Shown here: positions 8,685-21,570 of the stretch, in pieces
How the letters are laid out: each line of letters starts with the position of its first letter
How positions within the stretch are numbered: the first letter of the stretch is position 1
Assembly: GCF_001422405.1 (NCBI RefSeq)
Contig: NZ_LMMV01000003.1
Coordinates: 1-64,000 of the forward strand
Reading direction: 5' to 3'
Origin: Pseudorhodoferax sp. Leaf267
GTDB taxonomy: Bacteria; Pseudomonadota; Gammaproteobacteria; Burkholderiales; Burkholderiaceae_C
DNA length: 64,000 nt
Made by a program: the position numbers and the translations under genes
The notes under the pieces: generated by a model
What the model saw: the letters and a program-made list of their open reading frames with translations, nothing else
Told to the model about the DNA's origin: nothing
The model's database searches: none

Positions 8685-9224
8685 ATGCGCGGTGCAGTCA
8701 GGTGGTGGGTCGTGGCAATGGCGGTGGCAGTGCTGGGCTGCAGCCCAGCCTTGAATTGGCGTGCTGTGCGGTTGGAGGCCACGCCGTTGCGCATGCTCCT
8801 GCCTTGCAAGCCGGACCGAGCCCAGCGTGATGTGACGATGGGCGGCCAGACCTTGGCGCTGGTCATGCAGGGGTGCAATGCCGGTGGCGCAACCTTCGCG
8901 GTGTCCCACGTGCTTGTACCCGACACCGCCCAGGCGGCCAGCATGCTGGCACTGTGGAAAACCGCGGTGCTGGCGCATGTGCAGGCCACGGATGTACGCG
9001 AGCAGCCGTTCGCCGTGCCCGGAGGCTGGAACGCGCCGCAGTCCCTGCGGCTGCAGGCGTCCGGGCGGGGGGCGGACGGCGCGCCTGTAGCCATGCAGGC
9101 GGCCTGGTTCGCGCGCGTCGATGCCGATGGCGTGCACCTGTTCCACGCGGCCGCGTTTTCGCCCACGGCCATGGCCATGGCCGATGCGGCCGATACCTTC
9201 TTTTCCAGTCTGGCCGTGCCATGA
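8685..9224 (+). CDS. Putative lipoprotein of unknown function
   Basis: 179 residues with a signal peptide ending in a lipobox AVLGC, lipidated Cys19. The mature part is a compact domain with two further cysteines (LLPCKPD and VMQGCNAGG) that could pair, and a C-terminal ending FFSSLAVP. No catalytic motif was recognised. It lies between the divergent TlpA-like gene and the PTS genes, 73 bases before the latter, with which it may be co-transcribed. Confidence 0.7.
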   Translation: MRGAVRWWVVAMAVAVLGCSPALNWRAVRLEATPLRMLLPCKPDRAQRDVTMGGQTLALVMQGCNAGGATFAVSHVLVPDTAQAASMLALWKTAVLAHVQATDVREQPFAVPGGWNAPQSLRLQASGRGADGAPVAMQAAWFARVDADGVHLFHAAAFSPTAMAMADAADTFFSSLAVP

Positions 9225-9297
9225 ACGTCCACCCAGCCCGGGGCACGGCGCCGTCGCCGCGTTCCCGGTGCCATGCCCCGCCCCATAATGGTCTGCA

Positions 9298-9741
9298 ATG
9301 AACAGCATCCTGATCATCGCCCACGCTCCGCTGGCGCATGCGCTGCGGCAATGTGCGCTGCATGTGTTTCCCGATTGCGAGCGGGGACTGCAATCGCTCG
9401 ACGTTCAGCCCCATGTATCGCCCGAGGAGACCTTCGCGGCAGCCCGTATTGCAATGGCGCAACTGGGCACCGAACACGTGCTTGTGCTCACAGACGTTTT
9501 TGGCGCCACGCCGTGCAACGTGGCTGCGCGGCTGGTCGATGGCGTGCGCTCCAAGCTGGTCGCCGGTGTCAACCTGCCCATGCTGTTGCGCACCGTCAGT
9601 TACCGGCACGAGCCACTGGATGCGCTGGTGTCGCGGGCGCTGGTCGGCGGCACCCAGGGTGTGATGCAGGTGGCCATCACGGCGCCCCAGAACCAGGCAA
9701 GGAAGAGGAATGATCAAAGCGACCACGACCATCAACAATAA
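9298..9741 (+). CDS. PTS EIIA component, mannose family
   Basis: 147 residues with MNSILIIAHAPLAHAL at the start; His9 is the expected phosphorylation site of EIIA-Man proteins. VLVLTDVFGATPCNVA is the conserved core and VAGVNLPMLLRTVSYR the dimer-contact region. No EIIB/C/D permease follows, so the protein is probably regulatory, as described for the betaproteobacterial EIIA-Man/HPr/EI chain. Its last 32 bases overlap the HPr gene in another frame, giving a charged tail (RKRNDQSDHDHQQ) that is probably not structured. Confidence 0.9.
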   Translation: MNSILIIAHAPLAHALRQCALHVFPDCERGLQSLDVQPHVSPEETFAAARIAMAQLGTEHVLVLTDVFGATPCNVAARLVDGVRSKLVAGVNLPMLLRTVSYRHEPLDALVSRALVGGTQGVMQVAITAPQNQARKRNDQSDHDHQQ

Positions 9742-9979
9742 GCTGGGGCTGCACGCGCGCGCCTCGGCCAAGCTCACGAAGCTGGCTGGCAGCTTTCCGT
9801 GTGAAGTCTGGATGGCCAAGGGCGAGCGCCGGGTCAATGCCAAGAGCATCATGGGCGTCATGATGCTGGCGGCCGGCAAGGGGTCCGAAGTCACGCTCGA
9901 CACCGAAGGCCCGCAGGAACAGCAGGCCATGGACGCGCTGCTGGCGCTCATCGCCGACAAATTCGGCGAAGCGGAATGA
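9710..9979 (+). CDS. ptsH: Phosphocarrier protein HPr
   Basis: 89 residues. His15 in KLGLHARAS is the EI-dependent phosphorylation site, and Ser46 in NAKSIMGVMMLAAGKG matches the regulatory serine used by HPr kinase, which is also found in betaproteobacteria. It starts inside the EIIA gene with GGAAGAGG as ribosome-binding site, so the two are probably translationally linked. EI follows 43 bases later. Confidence 0.96.
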   Translation: MIKATTTINNKLGLHARASAKLTKLAGSFPCEVWMAKGERRVNAKSIMGVMMLAAGKGSEVTLDTEGPQEQQAMDALLALIADKFGEAE

Positions 9980-10022
9980 GCGCCCGCCCGCGTTCTGGCG
10001 CCATGCGCCCCCTGGGGCGGGC

Positions 10023-11792
10023 ATGACGTTTTCCGTCCACGGCCTGCCGGTCGCACGCGGCGTCGCGATCGGTCGTGCCGTGCTGATGGCTTCCAGCCGC
10101 GTGGACGTTGCGCACTATTTCATCGAGGCCGACCGCGTGGATGCCGAGATCGATCGGCTGCGCGCAGGGCGCAATGCTGTCGTCGAGGAGCTGCATCGGC
10201 TGCATCTGAGCGTGGCGCAGATGCGGCCCAATGACGCACCGCACGAGCTCTCCGCCATGCTGGACGTGCACCTGATGCTGCTGCAGGACGAGGCCCTGAC
10301 CAACGGCGTCAAGCACTGGATCAAAGACCGCCTCTACAACGCCGAGTGGGCACTGACGACGCAGCTGGAGATCATCGCGCGCCAGTTCGACGAGATGGAG
10401 GACGAGTACCTGCGCGAGCGCAAGGCCGACCTGGAACAGGTGGTCGAGCGCATCCTGCGCTACATGAAGGGCGTGTCCTCCCCGGTGGCGCCCCCGACGA
10501 CGCCGCGGCGCAAGACGCAACAGGATCTGCTCCTGGACGATACGGTCGATGTGCCGCTGGTGCTGATCGCGCACGACCTCTCGCCAGCCGACATGCTGCA
10601 GTTCAAGCAAAGCGTCTTCGCCGGCTTCGTGACCGACGTGGGCGGCAAGACTTCGCACACGGCCATCGTGGCGCGCAGCATGGACATCCCGGCCGTGGTG
10701 GGCGCGCGCAGCGCGAGCCAGCTGGTGCGCCAGGACGACTGGGTCATCATCGACGGGGACAGCGGCGTCGTGATCGTCGACCCGTCGGCCATCATCCTGG
10801 CCGAATATGGCTTCAAGCAGCGCCAGGGTGACCTGGAGCGCGAACGCCTGGCGCGGCTGCGGCACACGCCGGCCGTGACGCTGGACGGCGAGCGCATCGA
10901 GCTGCTGGCCAACATCGAAATGCCGGAAGATGCACCCGGTGCGCTGAAGGCTGGCGCCGCGGGTGTCGGCTTGTTCCGCAGCGAGTTCCTGTTCATGGGC
11001 CGCCACGGTCAGTTGCCGGACGAGGAAGAGCAATACCAGGCCTATCGGCGCGCCGTGCTCGGCATGGAAGGGTTGCCGGTGACCATCCGCACCGTGGACA
11101 TCGGCGCCGACAAGCCGCTCGACCGCGCACTCAAGGAGGAAGCTCACCTGAACCCGGCGCTGGGGCTGCGGGCGATCCGCTGGAGCCTGGCCGACCCGGC
11201 GATGTTCCGCACCCAGCTGTGCGCCATCCTGCGCGCGGCGGTGCACGGGCCGGTGCACCTCTTGATCCCGATGCTGGCGCATGGCAGCGAGATCCGGCAG
11301 ACCCTGGCGCAGATCGATCTTGCGCGTGCAGAGCTGAGCGCGCGCGGGGAGGTCTTCGGCACGGTGCTGCTGGGCGCCATGATCGAAGTGCCCGCAGCGG
11401 CGCTCACCCTGCCACTGTTCCTCAAGTATTTCGACTTCCTGTCCGTCGGCACCAACGACCTGATCCAGTACACGCTCGCCATCGACCGGGCCGACGAATC
11501 CGTTGCGCATCTGTACGACCCGGTGCACCCGGCCGTGTTGCAGTTGCTGGCCCGCACCATCGCGGAGTGCCGGGCGCAGGGCAAGGGTGTCAGCGTGTGC
11601 GGCGAGATGGCCGGTGACGTGCAGTACACGCGGCTGCTACTGGGCCTGGGGCTGCGCAGCTTCTCGATGCACCCGGCACAGATCCTCGCTGTCAAGCAGG
11701 AGGTGCTGCGCGCCGATGCTGGCAAGCTGGTGGCCTGGGCCGACCAGGTCATGCAGGCGGAAGAGCCGGCGCTGCTTCTCACGAAGCACTGA
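10023..11792 (+). CDS. ptsI: PTS enzyme I (phosphoenolpyruvate-protein phosphotransferase)
   Basis: 589 residues, slightly longer than E. coli EI (575). The phosphohistidine domain carries GGKTSHTAIVARSMDIPAVVG with His212 as active-site residue, and the PEP-binding TIM barrel contains GVGLFRSEFLFM, IRTVDIGADKPL, SVGTNDLIQYTLAIDR and SVCGEMAG. It passes phosphate from PEP to HPr. It is the third gene of EIIA-HPr-EI and ends 15 bases before the convergent lipA stop. Confidence 0.97.
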   Translation: MTFSVHGLPVARGVAIGRAVLMASSRVDVAHYFIEADRVDAEIDRLRAGRNAVVEELHRLHLSVAQMRPNDAPHELSAMLDVHLMLLQDEALTNGVKHWIKDRLYNAEWALTTQLEIIARQFDEMEDEYLRERKADLEQVVERILRYMKGVSSPVAPPTTPRRKTQQDLLLDDTVDVPLVLIAHDLSPADMLQFKQSVFAGFVTDVGGKTSHTAIVARSMDIPAVVGARSASQLVRQDDWVIIDGDSGVVIVDPSAIILAEYGFKQRQGDLERERLARLRHTPAVTLDGERIELLANIEMPEDAPGALKAGAAGVGLFRSEFLFMGRHGQLPDEEEQYQAYRRAVLGMEGLPVTIRTVDIGADKPLDRALKEEAHLNPALGLRAIRWSLADPAMFRTQLCAILRAAVHGPVHLLIPMLAHGSEIRQTLAQIDLARAELSARGEVFGTVLLGAMIEVPAAALTLPLFLKYFDFLSVGTNDLIQYTLAIDRADESVAHLYDPVHPAVLQLLARTIAECRAQGKGVSVCGEMAGDVQYTRLLLGLGLRSFSMHPAQILAVKQEVLRADAGKLVAWADQVMQAEEPALLLTKH

Positions 11793-11807
11793 GCGCCGGC
11801 TGCGCAC

Positions 11808-12794
11808 TCAGGTCGGTGCGAGCACGTGGCCGGCTTGCTGGTCGGCGTGGTAGCTCGAACGCACCATCGCGCCCACGGCTGCGTGGCTGAACCCCATCTT
11901 GTAAGCCTCTTCCTCGAACATCTTGAAAGTGTCCGGGTGCACGTAGCGGCGCACTGGCAGGTGGCTGTTGCTGGGCGACAAATATTGGCCGATGGTCAGC
12001 ATGTCGATGTCATGCGCACGCATGTCGCGCATGACCTGCAGGATCTCTTCGTCGGTCTCGCCCAGGCCTACCATGATGCCGCTCTTGGTCGGCACGCCGG
12101 GGTGCATCGCCTTGAACTTCTTCAAGAGGTTCAGGCTGAACTGGTAATCGCTGCCGGGCCGGGCCTGCTTGTACAGCCGCGGTGCGGTTTCCAGGTTGTG
12201 GTTCATCACGTCCGGCGGTGCACCCTTCAGGATCTCCAGCGCGCGGTCGTCGCGGCCACGGAAGTCCGGCACCAGGATCTCGATCTGCGTGCTGGGCGAC
12301 AGCGCGCGTGTCTGGCGGATGCACTCGACGAAATGGCCGCTGCCGCCGTCGCGCAGGTCGTCACGGTCCACGCTGGTGATGACCACGTACTTCAGCCGCA
12401 GCTTGGCAATCGTGCGCGCCAGGTTCAGCGGCTCGTCGGCGTCCAGCGGATCGGGCCGGCCATGACCCACGTCGCAGAACGGGCAGCGCCGCGTGCACTT
12501 GTCGCCCATGATCATGAAGGTGGCCGTGCCCTTGCCGAAGCATTCGCCGATGTTGGGGCAGGACGCCTCTTCGCACACCGTGTGCAGGTTGCTCTCGCGC
12601 AGGATCTGCTTGATCTCGTAGAAGCGTGTGGTCGGCGAGCCCGCCTTGACGCGGATCCAGTCCGGCTTCTTCAGCGTCTCGGCCTGCTCCACCTTGACGG
12701 GAATGCGCGACAGCTTGGCCCCCGCCTTCTGCTTGGCCAGGGGGTTGTAGGTGGCGGCGTCTTGTGCGTCGCGAACGACTTCGGTGGTGCTCAC
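11808..12794 (-). CDS. lipA: Lipoyl synthase
   Basis: 328 residues. Both iron-sulfur clusters are visible: the auxiliary cluster cysteines at 74, 79 and 85 ([13 protein letters not shown]) and the radical-SAM CxxxCxxC at 100, 104 and 107. It inserts two sulfurs into octanoyl groups on lipoyl domains. The family's C-terminal serine cluster ligand can be assigned to the RSSYHAD segment. It is the last gene of the dat-ybeD-lipB-lipA run, ten bases after lipB. Confidence 0.97.
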   Translation of the reverse strand: MSTTEVVRDAQDAATYNPLAKQKAGAKLSRIPVKVEQAETLKKPDWIRVKAGSPTTRFYEIKQILRESNLHTVCEEASCPNIGECFGKGTATFMIMGDKCTRRCPFCDVGHGRPDPLDADEPLNLARTIAKLRLKYVVITSVDRDDLRDGGSGHFVECIRQTRALSPSTQIEILVPDFRGRDDRALEILKGAPPDVMNHNLETAPRLYKQARPGSDYQFSLNLLKKFKAMHPGVPTKSGIMVGLGETDEEILQVMRDMRAHDIDMLTIGQYLSPSNSHLPVRRYVHPDTFKMFEEEAYKMGFSHAAVGAMVRSSYHADQQAGHVLAPT

Positions 12795-12804
12795 GGGTTT
12801 GCCT

Positions 12805-13485
12805 CTATGCGGCGAGCTGGGTGGCGAGCTTGCTGCTCAGCACGGATGCCGCTTCGTTCCAGGTGGTGGGGATGCCGATTGTAGAAAGGTCGACCGTTTG
12901 CAGGCTGGGGTAACCGCAGGGGTTGATGCGCGAGAAGGGCTCCAGATCCATGGCCACGTTCAACGCCACGCCATGGTAGGTGCAATGGCGGCTGACCTTG
13001 ATGCCCAGCGCGGCAATCTTGCCGAGCCCCAGAAAGCTGGGCTGCTCGCCGGGCAGTGTGGGCGCGAGGCGCGCATGGCCGAACGGGTCGTCCAAGCGCA
13101 CGTAGATACCTGGCGCGCCTCGCACGCGGTGGCCTGTCACGCCGAAGTGCGCCAGGGTGCGCAGCACGGCTTCCTCGATGCGGTAGACGTACTCCTTCAC
13201 GTAATAGCCAGCGCGCTGCAGGTCGATCAACGGGTAGGCCACCACTTGCCCGGGGCCGTGGTAGGTGGCTTGGCCGCCGCGGTTCGTTGCCAGCACGGGG
13301 ATATCGCCTGGCAGCAGGATGTGCTCCGGCTTGCCGGCCAGGCCCTGCGTGAAAACGGGCGGATGCTCGCACAGCCACAACGCGTCCGGTGTGTCGGACG
13401 TGCGGGTGGCGGTGAACGCCTGCATCTCGGTGCAGGTCGCGCCGCAATCGACCAGGCCGCGCGGCAGGATCTCGAGTGTCGACAC
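12805..13485 (-). CDS. lipB: Octanoyl-ACP:protein N-octanoyltransferase
   Basis: 226 residues. [17 protein letters not shown] at about 69-85 is the LipB signature; the catalytic pair is Lys156 ([10 protein letters not shown]) and Cys190 (RINPCGYP). It moves the octanoyl group from ACP to lipoyl domains before LipA acts. It lies two bases after ybeD and just before lipA, so both lipoate steps are made together. Confidence 0.97.
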   Translation of the reverse strand: MSTLEILPRGLVDCGATCTEMQAFTATRTSDTPDALWLCEHPPVFTQGLAGKPEHILLPGDIPVLATNRGGQATYHGPGQVVAYPLIDLQRAGYYVKEYVYRIEEAVLRTLAHFGVTGHRVRGAPGIYVRLDDPFGHARLAPTLPGEQPSFLGLGKIAALGIKVSRHCTYHGVALNVAMDLEPFSRINPCGYPSLQTVDLSTIGIPTTWNEAASVLSSKLATQLAA

Positions 13486-13487
13486 GC

Positions 13488-13775
13488 CTACAGCACGACC
13501 TTGACCATGGGGTGGGAGCTGAGCGTGCGGTACAGCTCGTCAAGCTGCTCGCGAGACGTCGCCGTCACCGTGACCGTCACGCCCAGGTAGTTGCCGCCCT
13601 TGCTCTCGCGTAGCTCGACCGTGGTCGCGTCGAAGGCCGGATCGAACTGGTGCGCGATGTGCGTCACCGCATGCACGAACCCATCGGCCTTGAGGCCCAT
13701 GACCTTGATCGGGAACTGCGAGGGATACTCGATCAGCGAGTCCTTGCGCGGGTCTTCTTTTTGCGGAGCGTCCAT
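13488..13775 (-). CDS. YbeD/DUF493 small regulatory-type protein
   Basis: 95 residues with [18 protein letters not shown] and a C-terminal [28 protein letters not shown], the ferredoxin-like fold of the YbeD (DUF493) family, which resembles ACT domains. Its biochemical role is not established, but its place just before lipB is conserved across proteobacteria. The start overlaps the stop of the aminotransferase gene (TGATG). Confidence 0.9.
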   Translation of the reverse strand: MDAPQKEDPRKDSLIEYPSQFPIKVMGLKADGFVHAVTHIAHQFDPAFDATTVELRESKGGNYLGVTVTVTATSREQLDELYRTLSSHPMVKVVL

Positions 13776-14662
13776 CAGTCACGGCCTTTCTGCTTGGCTT
13801 GTTGGTACAACGCGTACAGGCGTTCGTAGATGGGGCCGGGGCGGCCGTTCCCAATGGGCTGGCCGTCGAGCGTGGCCACGGGCAGCACCTCCTTGCTCGC
13901 CGAAGAGAGCAGCAATTCATCCGCCGCAGACACTTCGTCGCGCGTGATGCCACGCAACGTGAAGCCGATACCGGCGTCCATGCAGAGCTGCTCGATCACG
14001 CCATAGCGTATGCCCCGCAGCACCAGCTCGTCCGGAGTCGCGCCAGCGAGTTGGCCGTCCTTCACGACCCACACATTGCTCGCAGAGGCTTCGCTCAAAA
14101 AGCCATCGCGAAACATCACCGTTTCCGTCGCGCCGACGTCCGCGCTGATCTGCCGCGACAGCACCGCGCCCAGCAGGCTCGTGCTCTTGATGTGGGCCTT
14201 CTTCCAGCGAAAGTCCTCTGCGCTGACGCAGGCCACGCCCTGCGCCCGCACGGCTTCCGAGACCGGCTTCATCGGATTCAACATCGCGAACACCGTGGGC
14301 CGCAAACCGCTCGGCATGGTGTGCTCGCGCATGGCCACGCCACGGGTGACCTGCAGATACAAACCGTGTTGCGCCGCCGGCTCGGCCGCATTCAGCAACT
14401 GCTCTGCGATGGCCCGCCACCCGCGCGCCGTGTGCGGATTCGGGATGCGCACTTCGGCGAGTGAGCGGTCCAGGCGCGCCATGTGCGCGTCGAAGCCGAA
14501 CAAGCGGCCCGCATAGACCGGCACCACCTCGTAGACCCCGTCGCCGAAGATGAAGCCGCGATCTAGCACGCTGACCTTCGCTTCGCGCAAGGGAAGCAGT
14601 GCGCCATCGAGGTGGCAAAGGGTCGCCGGGAGGGGGTCGAAAGGGTCTGCAACAATCGGCAT
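13775..14662 (-). CDS. D-amino acid aminotransferase-like, class IV PLP enzyme
   Basis: 295 residues from MPIVADPFDPLP; a 41-residue in-frame extension is possible but runs through the promoter region. The fold type IV signature is clear: VLDRGFIFGDGVYEVVPVY at 32-50, Schiff-base Lys159 in KKAHIKSTS and cofactor-binding Glu191 in GFLSEASASNVWVV. The GFIFGDGVYEVV form points to D-alanine transaminase rather than branched-chain or ADC lyase members, but substrate cannot be fixed by sequence. First gene of the lip run and divergent from the ATP synthase operon. Confidence 0.86.
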   Translation of the reverse strand: MPIVADPFDPLPATLCHLDGALLPLREAKVSVLDRGFIFGDGVYEVVPVYAGRLFGFDAHMARLDRSLAEVRIPNPHTARGWRAIAEQLLNAAEPAAQHGLYLQVTRGVAMREHTMPSGLRPTVFAMLNPMKPVSEAVRAQGVACVSAEDFRWKKAHIKSTSLLGAVLSRQISADVGATETVMFRDGFLSEASASNVWVVKDGQLAGATPDELVLRGIRYGVIEQLCMDAGIGFTLRGITRDEVSAADELLLSSASKEVLPVATLDGQPIGNGRPGPIYERLYALYQQAKQKGRD

Positions 14663-14711
14663 GGCTGGTGACGAAATCAGTGCAGCCGTGAATTGGTCGA
14701 GCGCTGCGGGT

Positions 14712-14724
14712 TTATACGTATAAT
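14712..14724. promoter_or_regulatory. Palindromic -10 region between dat and atpI
   Basis: TTATACGTATAA at 14712-14723 is a perfect 12-bp palindrome, and TATAAT at 14719-14724 gives a consensus -10 box reading towards atpI. On the other strand TATTAT is available for the lip run. A matching -35 is not convincing: TTGGTC at 14693-14698 is 20 bases from TATAAT. The 162-base divergent gap very likely holds both promoters; which hexamers are used is inference. Confidence 0.5.
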
Positions 14725-14824
14725 AAGAGGCTTTGTAGAATTCTCGGGGAAGCACGCGAAGAGTGCAGGCGGCAGACATGGACATGCAAGCCGTGCAACT
14801 CGACAGCGCAGGAGCGGATAACGA

Positions 14825-15325
14825 ATGACAACCAATGCTCTTGTTCCCGAGGTCGATGCAGAAGTCGAAGATTTCAAGCCCCTGACCGCTGAAGAGGCGC
14901 AGCGGCTGCGCGAAGCCAACCCCGCACTGTCACCCTGGTGGGTGATCGTGGCCCAAGTGGTCGTGGGAATGCTCGTGTCGGTCGTGGCGCTGGTGTGGGT
15001 GCGCGAGTGGTCTGCTGCCTGGTCCGCGATGTACGGGGCTCTGGCGGTGGCACTGCCTGCAGCACTGTTCGTCAGGGGAACGCGGCGCGTGCCGGCTGTG
15101 AGGGAGCAGTCGGCCGCGATGCTGAAGTTTGCGGTGTGGGAGCTGATCAAGCTCGTGCTCACTGTGGCCATGCTGGCCGCGGCGCCTTTGCTGATCGGCG
15201 ACCTGCGTTGGCTGGCGTTGCTGGCTGGCGTGATCGCCGCGATCAAGATGTACTGGGTTGCCCTCGTGGTGCGACCCAGGTGGATGAACCGGAACCATGG
15301 TTCCGATTTGGAAAAGAGACACTGA
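14825..15325 (+). CDS. atpI: ATP synthase subunit I
   Basis: 166 residues with hydrophobic segments at about 40-58, 66-83, 99-121 and 127-145. It is the first reading frame of the atp operon and lies three bases before atpB, the position and form of AtpI, a non-essential factor that helps assemble the c-ring. The family is poorly conserved, so the assignment rests on position and membrane pattern. An acidic N-terminus (EVDAEVEDFKPLTAEE) precedes the first helix. Confidence 0.82.
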   Translation: MTTNALVPEVDAEVEDFKPLTAEEAQRLREANPALSPWWVIVAQVVVGMLVSVVALVWVREWSAAWSAMYGALAVALPAALFVRGTRRVPAVREQSAAMLKFAVWELIKLVLTVAMLAAAPLLIGDLRWLALLAGVIAAIKMYWVALVVRPRWMNRNHGSDLEKRH

Positions 15326-15328
15326 AAG

Positions 15329-16225
15329 ATGGCCGCCGAAGGACACGCACCGACCGCGAGTGAGTACATCGTCCACCACTTGCAGCACTGGCAGGTGGAT
15401 TGGAGTTTGAAGCCCGTGGTGCAGACCGCCATCGTTGACTTCAATGTCATCAACCTCGATTCCGTCCTCTACGCGCTGCTGGTTGGCGTGATCGGCTGCT
15501 GGGTGCTGTGGGCCGCGGCCCGCAAGGCCACCTCCGGCGTGCCGGGCCGCTTCCAGGCGGCGGTCGAGATCCTGGTCGAGATGGTCGACAACCAGGCCAA
15601 GGCCAACATCCACAACGCCAAGAGCCGCAAGTTCATCGCGCCCCTGGCCCTCACGGTGTTCGTCTGGATCTTCCTGCTGAACGCCATGGACATGCTCCCG
15701 GTCGATCTGCTGCCCGCGGTCTGGACCCAGGTCTACGGTGCACTGGGCCATGATCCGCACCATGCCTACATGCGCGTCGTGCCGACCGCTGACCTGTCGA
15801 CCACGCTGGGCCTGTCATCCACCGTGTTGCTGCTGTGCCTGATCTACAGCGTGAAGATCAAGGGTGTGGGCGGCTGGGCGCACGAGCTGGTCAGCGCGCC
15901 GTTCGGCACCAGCAAGAACCCCATTGTCGCCATCATCCTCGGCATCGTGAACCTGCTCATGCAGATCATCGAATACGTGGCCAAGACCGTGTCCCATGGC
16001 ATGCGGTTGTTCGGCAACATGTACGCCGGCGAACTCGTTTTCATGCTGATCGCGCTGATGGGCGGCGCGATGGCGGCCTCGTTCTCGGGAGTGCTGTTGC
16101 CAGTGGGCCACGTCATTGCCGGTACCGTCTGGGCGATCTTCCATATCTTGGTGATCACGCTCCAGGCATTCATTTTCATGATGCTGACGCTCATTTATCT
16201 GGGCCAAGCACATGAAGCCCACTGA
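15329..16225 (+). CDS. atpB: ATP synthase Fo subunit a
   Basis: 298 residues. SHGMRLFGNMYAGELVFMLIALM contains the essential proton-channel arginine, and AFIFMMLTLIYLGQAHEAH is the conserved C-terminal helix. An N-terminal extension with HHLQHWQVDWSLKP is typical of betaproteobacterial subunit a. It forms the proton half-channels against the c-ring. A 64-base pyrimidine-rich gap follows before atpE. Confidence 0.97.
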   Translation: MAAEGHAPTASEYIVHHLQHWQVDWSLKPVVQTAIVDFNVINLDSVLYALLVGVIGCWVLWAAARKATSGVPGRFQAAVEILVEMVDNQAKANIHNAKSRKFIAPLALTVFVWIFLLNAMDMLPVDLLPAVWTQVYGALGHDPHHAYMRVVPTADLSTTLGLSSTVLLLCLIYSVKIKGVGGWAHELVSAPFGTSKNPIVAIILGIVNLLMQIIEYVAKTVSHGMRLFGNMYAGELVFMLIALMGGAMAASFSGVLLPVGHVIAGTVWAIFHILVITLQAFIFMMLTLIYLGQAHEAH

Positions 16226-16230
16226 GCGGG

Positions 16231-16559
<329 letters not shown>

Positions 16560-16592
16560 TCGCGCTCCGCGCCGCTTGAGAAAGGTGTTGCC

Positions 16593-17063
16593 GTGAGTAT
16601 CAACGCGACCCTGTTCGTCCAGGGGATCGTCTTTCTGCTGTTGGTGTTGTTCACGATGAAATTCGTGTGGCCACCGATCGCGAAGGCGTTGGACGAGCGT
16701 GCACAAAAGATCGCCACTGGCCTGGCGGCCGCTGACAAGGCCAAGGCCGACCTCAGTTCCGCCAACCAGCGTGTCGAGCAGGAATTGGCCGCGTCTCGCA
16801 CCGAGACCGCCAGCCGCCTGGCCGATGCCGAGCGCCGTGCACAGCAGATCATCGAAGAGGCCAAGGCCCGCGCCAGCGAGGAGGCCGCCAAGATCGTGGC
16901 CGCTGCGCTAGGTGAGGCCGAGCAGCAGACCGTGCGTGCCCGCGAGGCGCTGCGCGAGCAGGTTGCTGCGCTGGCCGTCAAGGGTGCCGAACAGATCCTG
17001 CGCAAGGAAGTCAATGCCGGCGTGCATGCCGATCTGCTGCAGCGCCTGAAGACGGAGCTCTGA
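16593..17063 (+). CDS. atpF: ATP synthase Fo subunit b
   Basis: 156 residues starting at GTG. One membrane helix near the N-terminus (about 5-24, [23 protein letters not shown]) is followed by a long Ala/Glu/Arg-rich coiled coil, the peripheral stalk. The length matches E. coli subunit b (156). The GTG start is chosen because an ATG would lose the membrane helix. Confidence 0.95.
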   Translation: MSINATLFVQGIVFLLLVLFTMKFVWPPIAKALDERAQKIATGLAAADKAKADLSSANQRVEQELAASRTETASRLADAERRAQQIIEEAKARASEEAAKIVAAALGEAEQQTVRAREALREQVAALAVKGAEQILRKEVNAGVHADLLQRLKTEL

Positions 17064-17070
17064 GGACGAT

Positions 17071-17601
17071 ATGGCCGAAATCGCGACCATTGCACGTCCT
17101 TATGCCGAGGCCTTGTTCAAGGCCGGCGCCTCCGACTTGGACGGCACGGCAGGCTGGCTGGAACCGCTGGCAGCCATCGTCGGCAACCCCCAGTTGCTGG
17201 ATTTCGCCGCCAACCCGAAGACGACGGGCGACCAGGTCTTCGACTTGGTGTCCGGTCTGGTGCCGCAGCCTCTGCCTGAAGCGGGCAAGAACTTTCTGCG
17301 GGTGCTGATCGACAACGGCCGGCTCTCCGCGCTGCCCGAGGCCGCAGCGCAGTTCCGCCAGTTGAAGAACACCGTCAGCGGCGCGTCCGATGCGGTGGTC
17401 TACAGCGCCTTCCCCATCGACGCCCAAGCCTTGCAGGACGTGTCGGCTTCGCTCGAACGGCGCTTTGGCCGCAAGCTGACGACCCGCGTCGAGATCGACG
17501 AGTCCCTGATCGGCGGCATCCGCGCCGTGGTCGGCGACGAAGTGCTCGATACCTCGGTCAAGGCCCGCCTGGAACAGATGAAAGCTGCGCTCACCGCTTG
17601 A
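17071..17601 (+). CDS. atpH: ATP synthase F1 subunit delta
   Basis: 176 residues, N-terminal helical domain with [14 protein letters not shown] and a C-terminal [36 protein letters not shown], the delta/OSCP signature. It joins the peripheral stalk to the top of F1. Seven bases separate it from atpF. Confidence 0.96.
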   Translation: MAEIATIARPYAEALFKAGASDLDGTAGWLEPLAAIVGNPQLLDFAANPKTTGDQVFDLVSGLVPQPLPEAGKNFLRVLIDNGRLSALPEAAAQFRQLKNTVSGASDAVVYSAFPIDAQALQDVSASLERRFGRKLTTRVEIDESLIGGIRAVVGDEVLDTSVKARLEQMKAALTA

Positions 17602-17647
17602 GGCGGTGCGCGACGGTGTCTCCATTTATTGAAAGAAGGAAAGAGTC

Positions 17648-19201
<1,554 letters not shown>

Positions 19202-19224
19202 TCACCTAAGCAAAGGAGTCTTGC

Positions 19225-20109
19225 ATGGCTGCTGGTAAAGAGATTCGCGGCAAGATCAAGTCGGTCGAGAACACCAAGAAGATCACCAAGGCCATGGAAA
19301 TGGTCTCGGTGTCGAAGATGCGCAAGGCCCAGGAACGGATGCGCGCGGCGCGTCCGTACGCCACCAAGATCCGCGATATCGCGGCCCACCTTGGCGAGGC
19401 GAATCCCGAGTACACGCACGCCTTCATGAAGACGAACGAAGCCAAGGACGTGGGCTTCATCGTGGTGACGACCGACAAGGGTTTGTGTGGTGGCTTGAAC
19501 ACCAACCTGTTGCGTCTGCTGACGGGCAAGCTGCGTGATGTGCAGACCGCCGGCGGCACGCCGCTCTCGGTGGCCATCGGCGGCAAGGGCCTGGGCTTTT
19601 TGAACCGCATGAACGCCAAGGTCGTCTCGCACGTGACGCACCTGGGCGACACGCCGCACCTCGACAAACTGATCGGCCCCGTCAAGGTGCTGCTCGATGC
19701 GTATGCCGAAGGCAAGCTGGGCGCGGTCTACCTTTGCTACACCCGCTTCATCAACACGATGAAGCAGGAGTCGGTGATCGAGCCACTGCTGCCACTGTCC
19801 AACGCACAGATCCAGGAAGAGTCCAAAGCCGACGCGACCAAGAGCACGCACAGCTGGGACTACATCTACGAGCCCGACGCCCAGTCCGTCATCGACGAGC
19901 TGCTGGTGCGATACGTCGAGGCACTGGTCTACCAGGCCGTGGCCGAGAACATGGCGTCCGAGCAATCCGCGCGCATGGTGGCCATGAAGTCCGCGACCGA
20001 CAACGCCGGCAATGTGATTGCCGAGCTCAAGCTGGTCTACAACAAGTCGCGTCAAGCGGCGATCACGAAGGAATTGTCCGAGATCGTCGCGGGCGCTGCG
20101 GCGGTCTGA
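19225..20109 (+). CDS. atpG: ATP synthase F1 subunit gamma
   Basis: 294 residues with the N-terminal rotor helix [28 protein letters not shown], the central [15 protein letters not shown], and the C-terminal [30 protein letters not shown] helix. This is the central shaft that turns within the alpha3beta3 head. AAAGGAGT precedes the start. Confidence 0.98.
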   Translation: MAAGKEIRGKIKSVENTKKITKAMEMVSVSKMRKAQERMRAARPYATKIRDIAAHLGEANPEYTHAFMKTNEAKDVGFIVVTTDKGLCGGLNTNLLRLLTGKLRDVQTAGGTPLSVAIGGKGLGFLNRMNAKVVSHVTHLGDTPHLDKLIGPVKVLLDAYAEGKLGAVYLCYTRFINTMKQESVIEPLLPLSNAQIQEESKADATKSTHSWDYIYEPDAQSVIDELLVRYVEALVYQAVAENMASEQSARMVAMKSATDNAGNVIAELKLVYNKSRQAAITKELSEIVAGAAAV

Positions 20110-21549
<1,440 letters not shown>

Positions 21550-21570
21550 CCCGGCGGATGAAGGAAATCC

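Noticed and set aside
14660..14785. 41-residue N-terminal extension of the D-amino acid aminotransferase
   Set aside because: It would cover the promoter region and has no match to the family's N-terminus; the start at 14662 gives the normal length.
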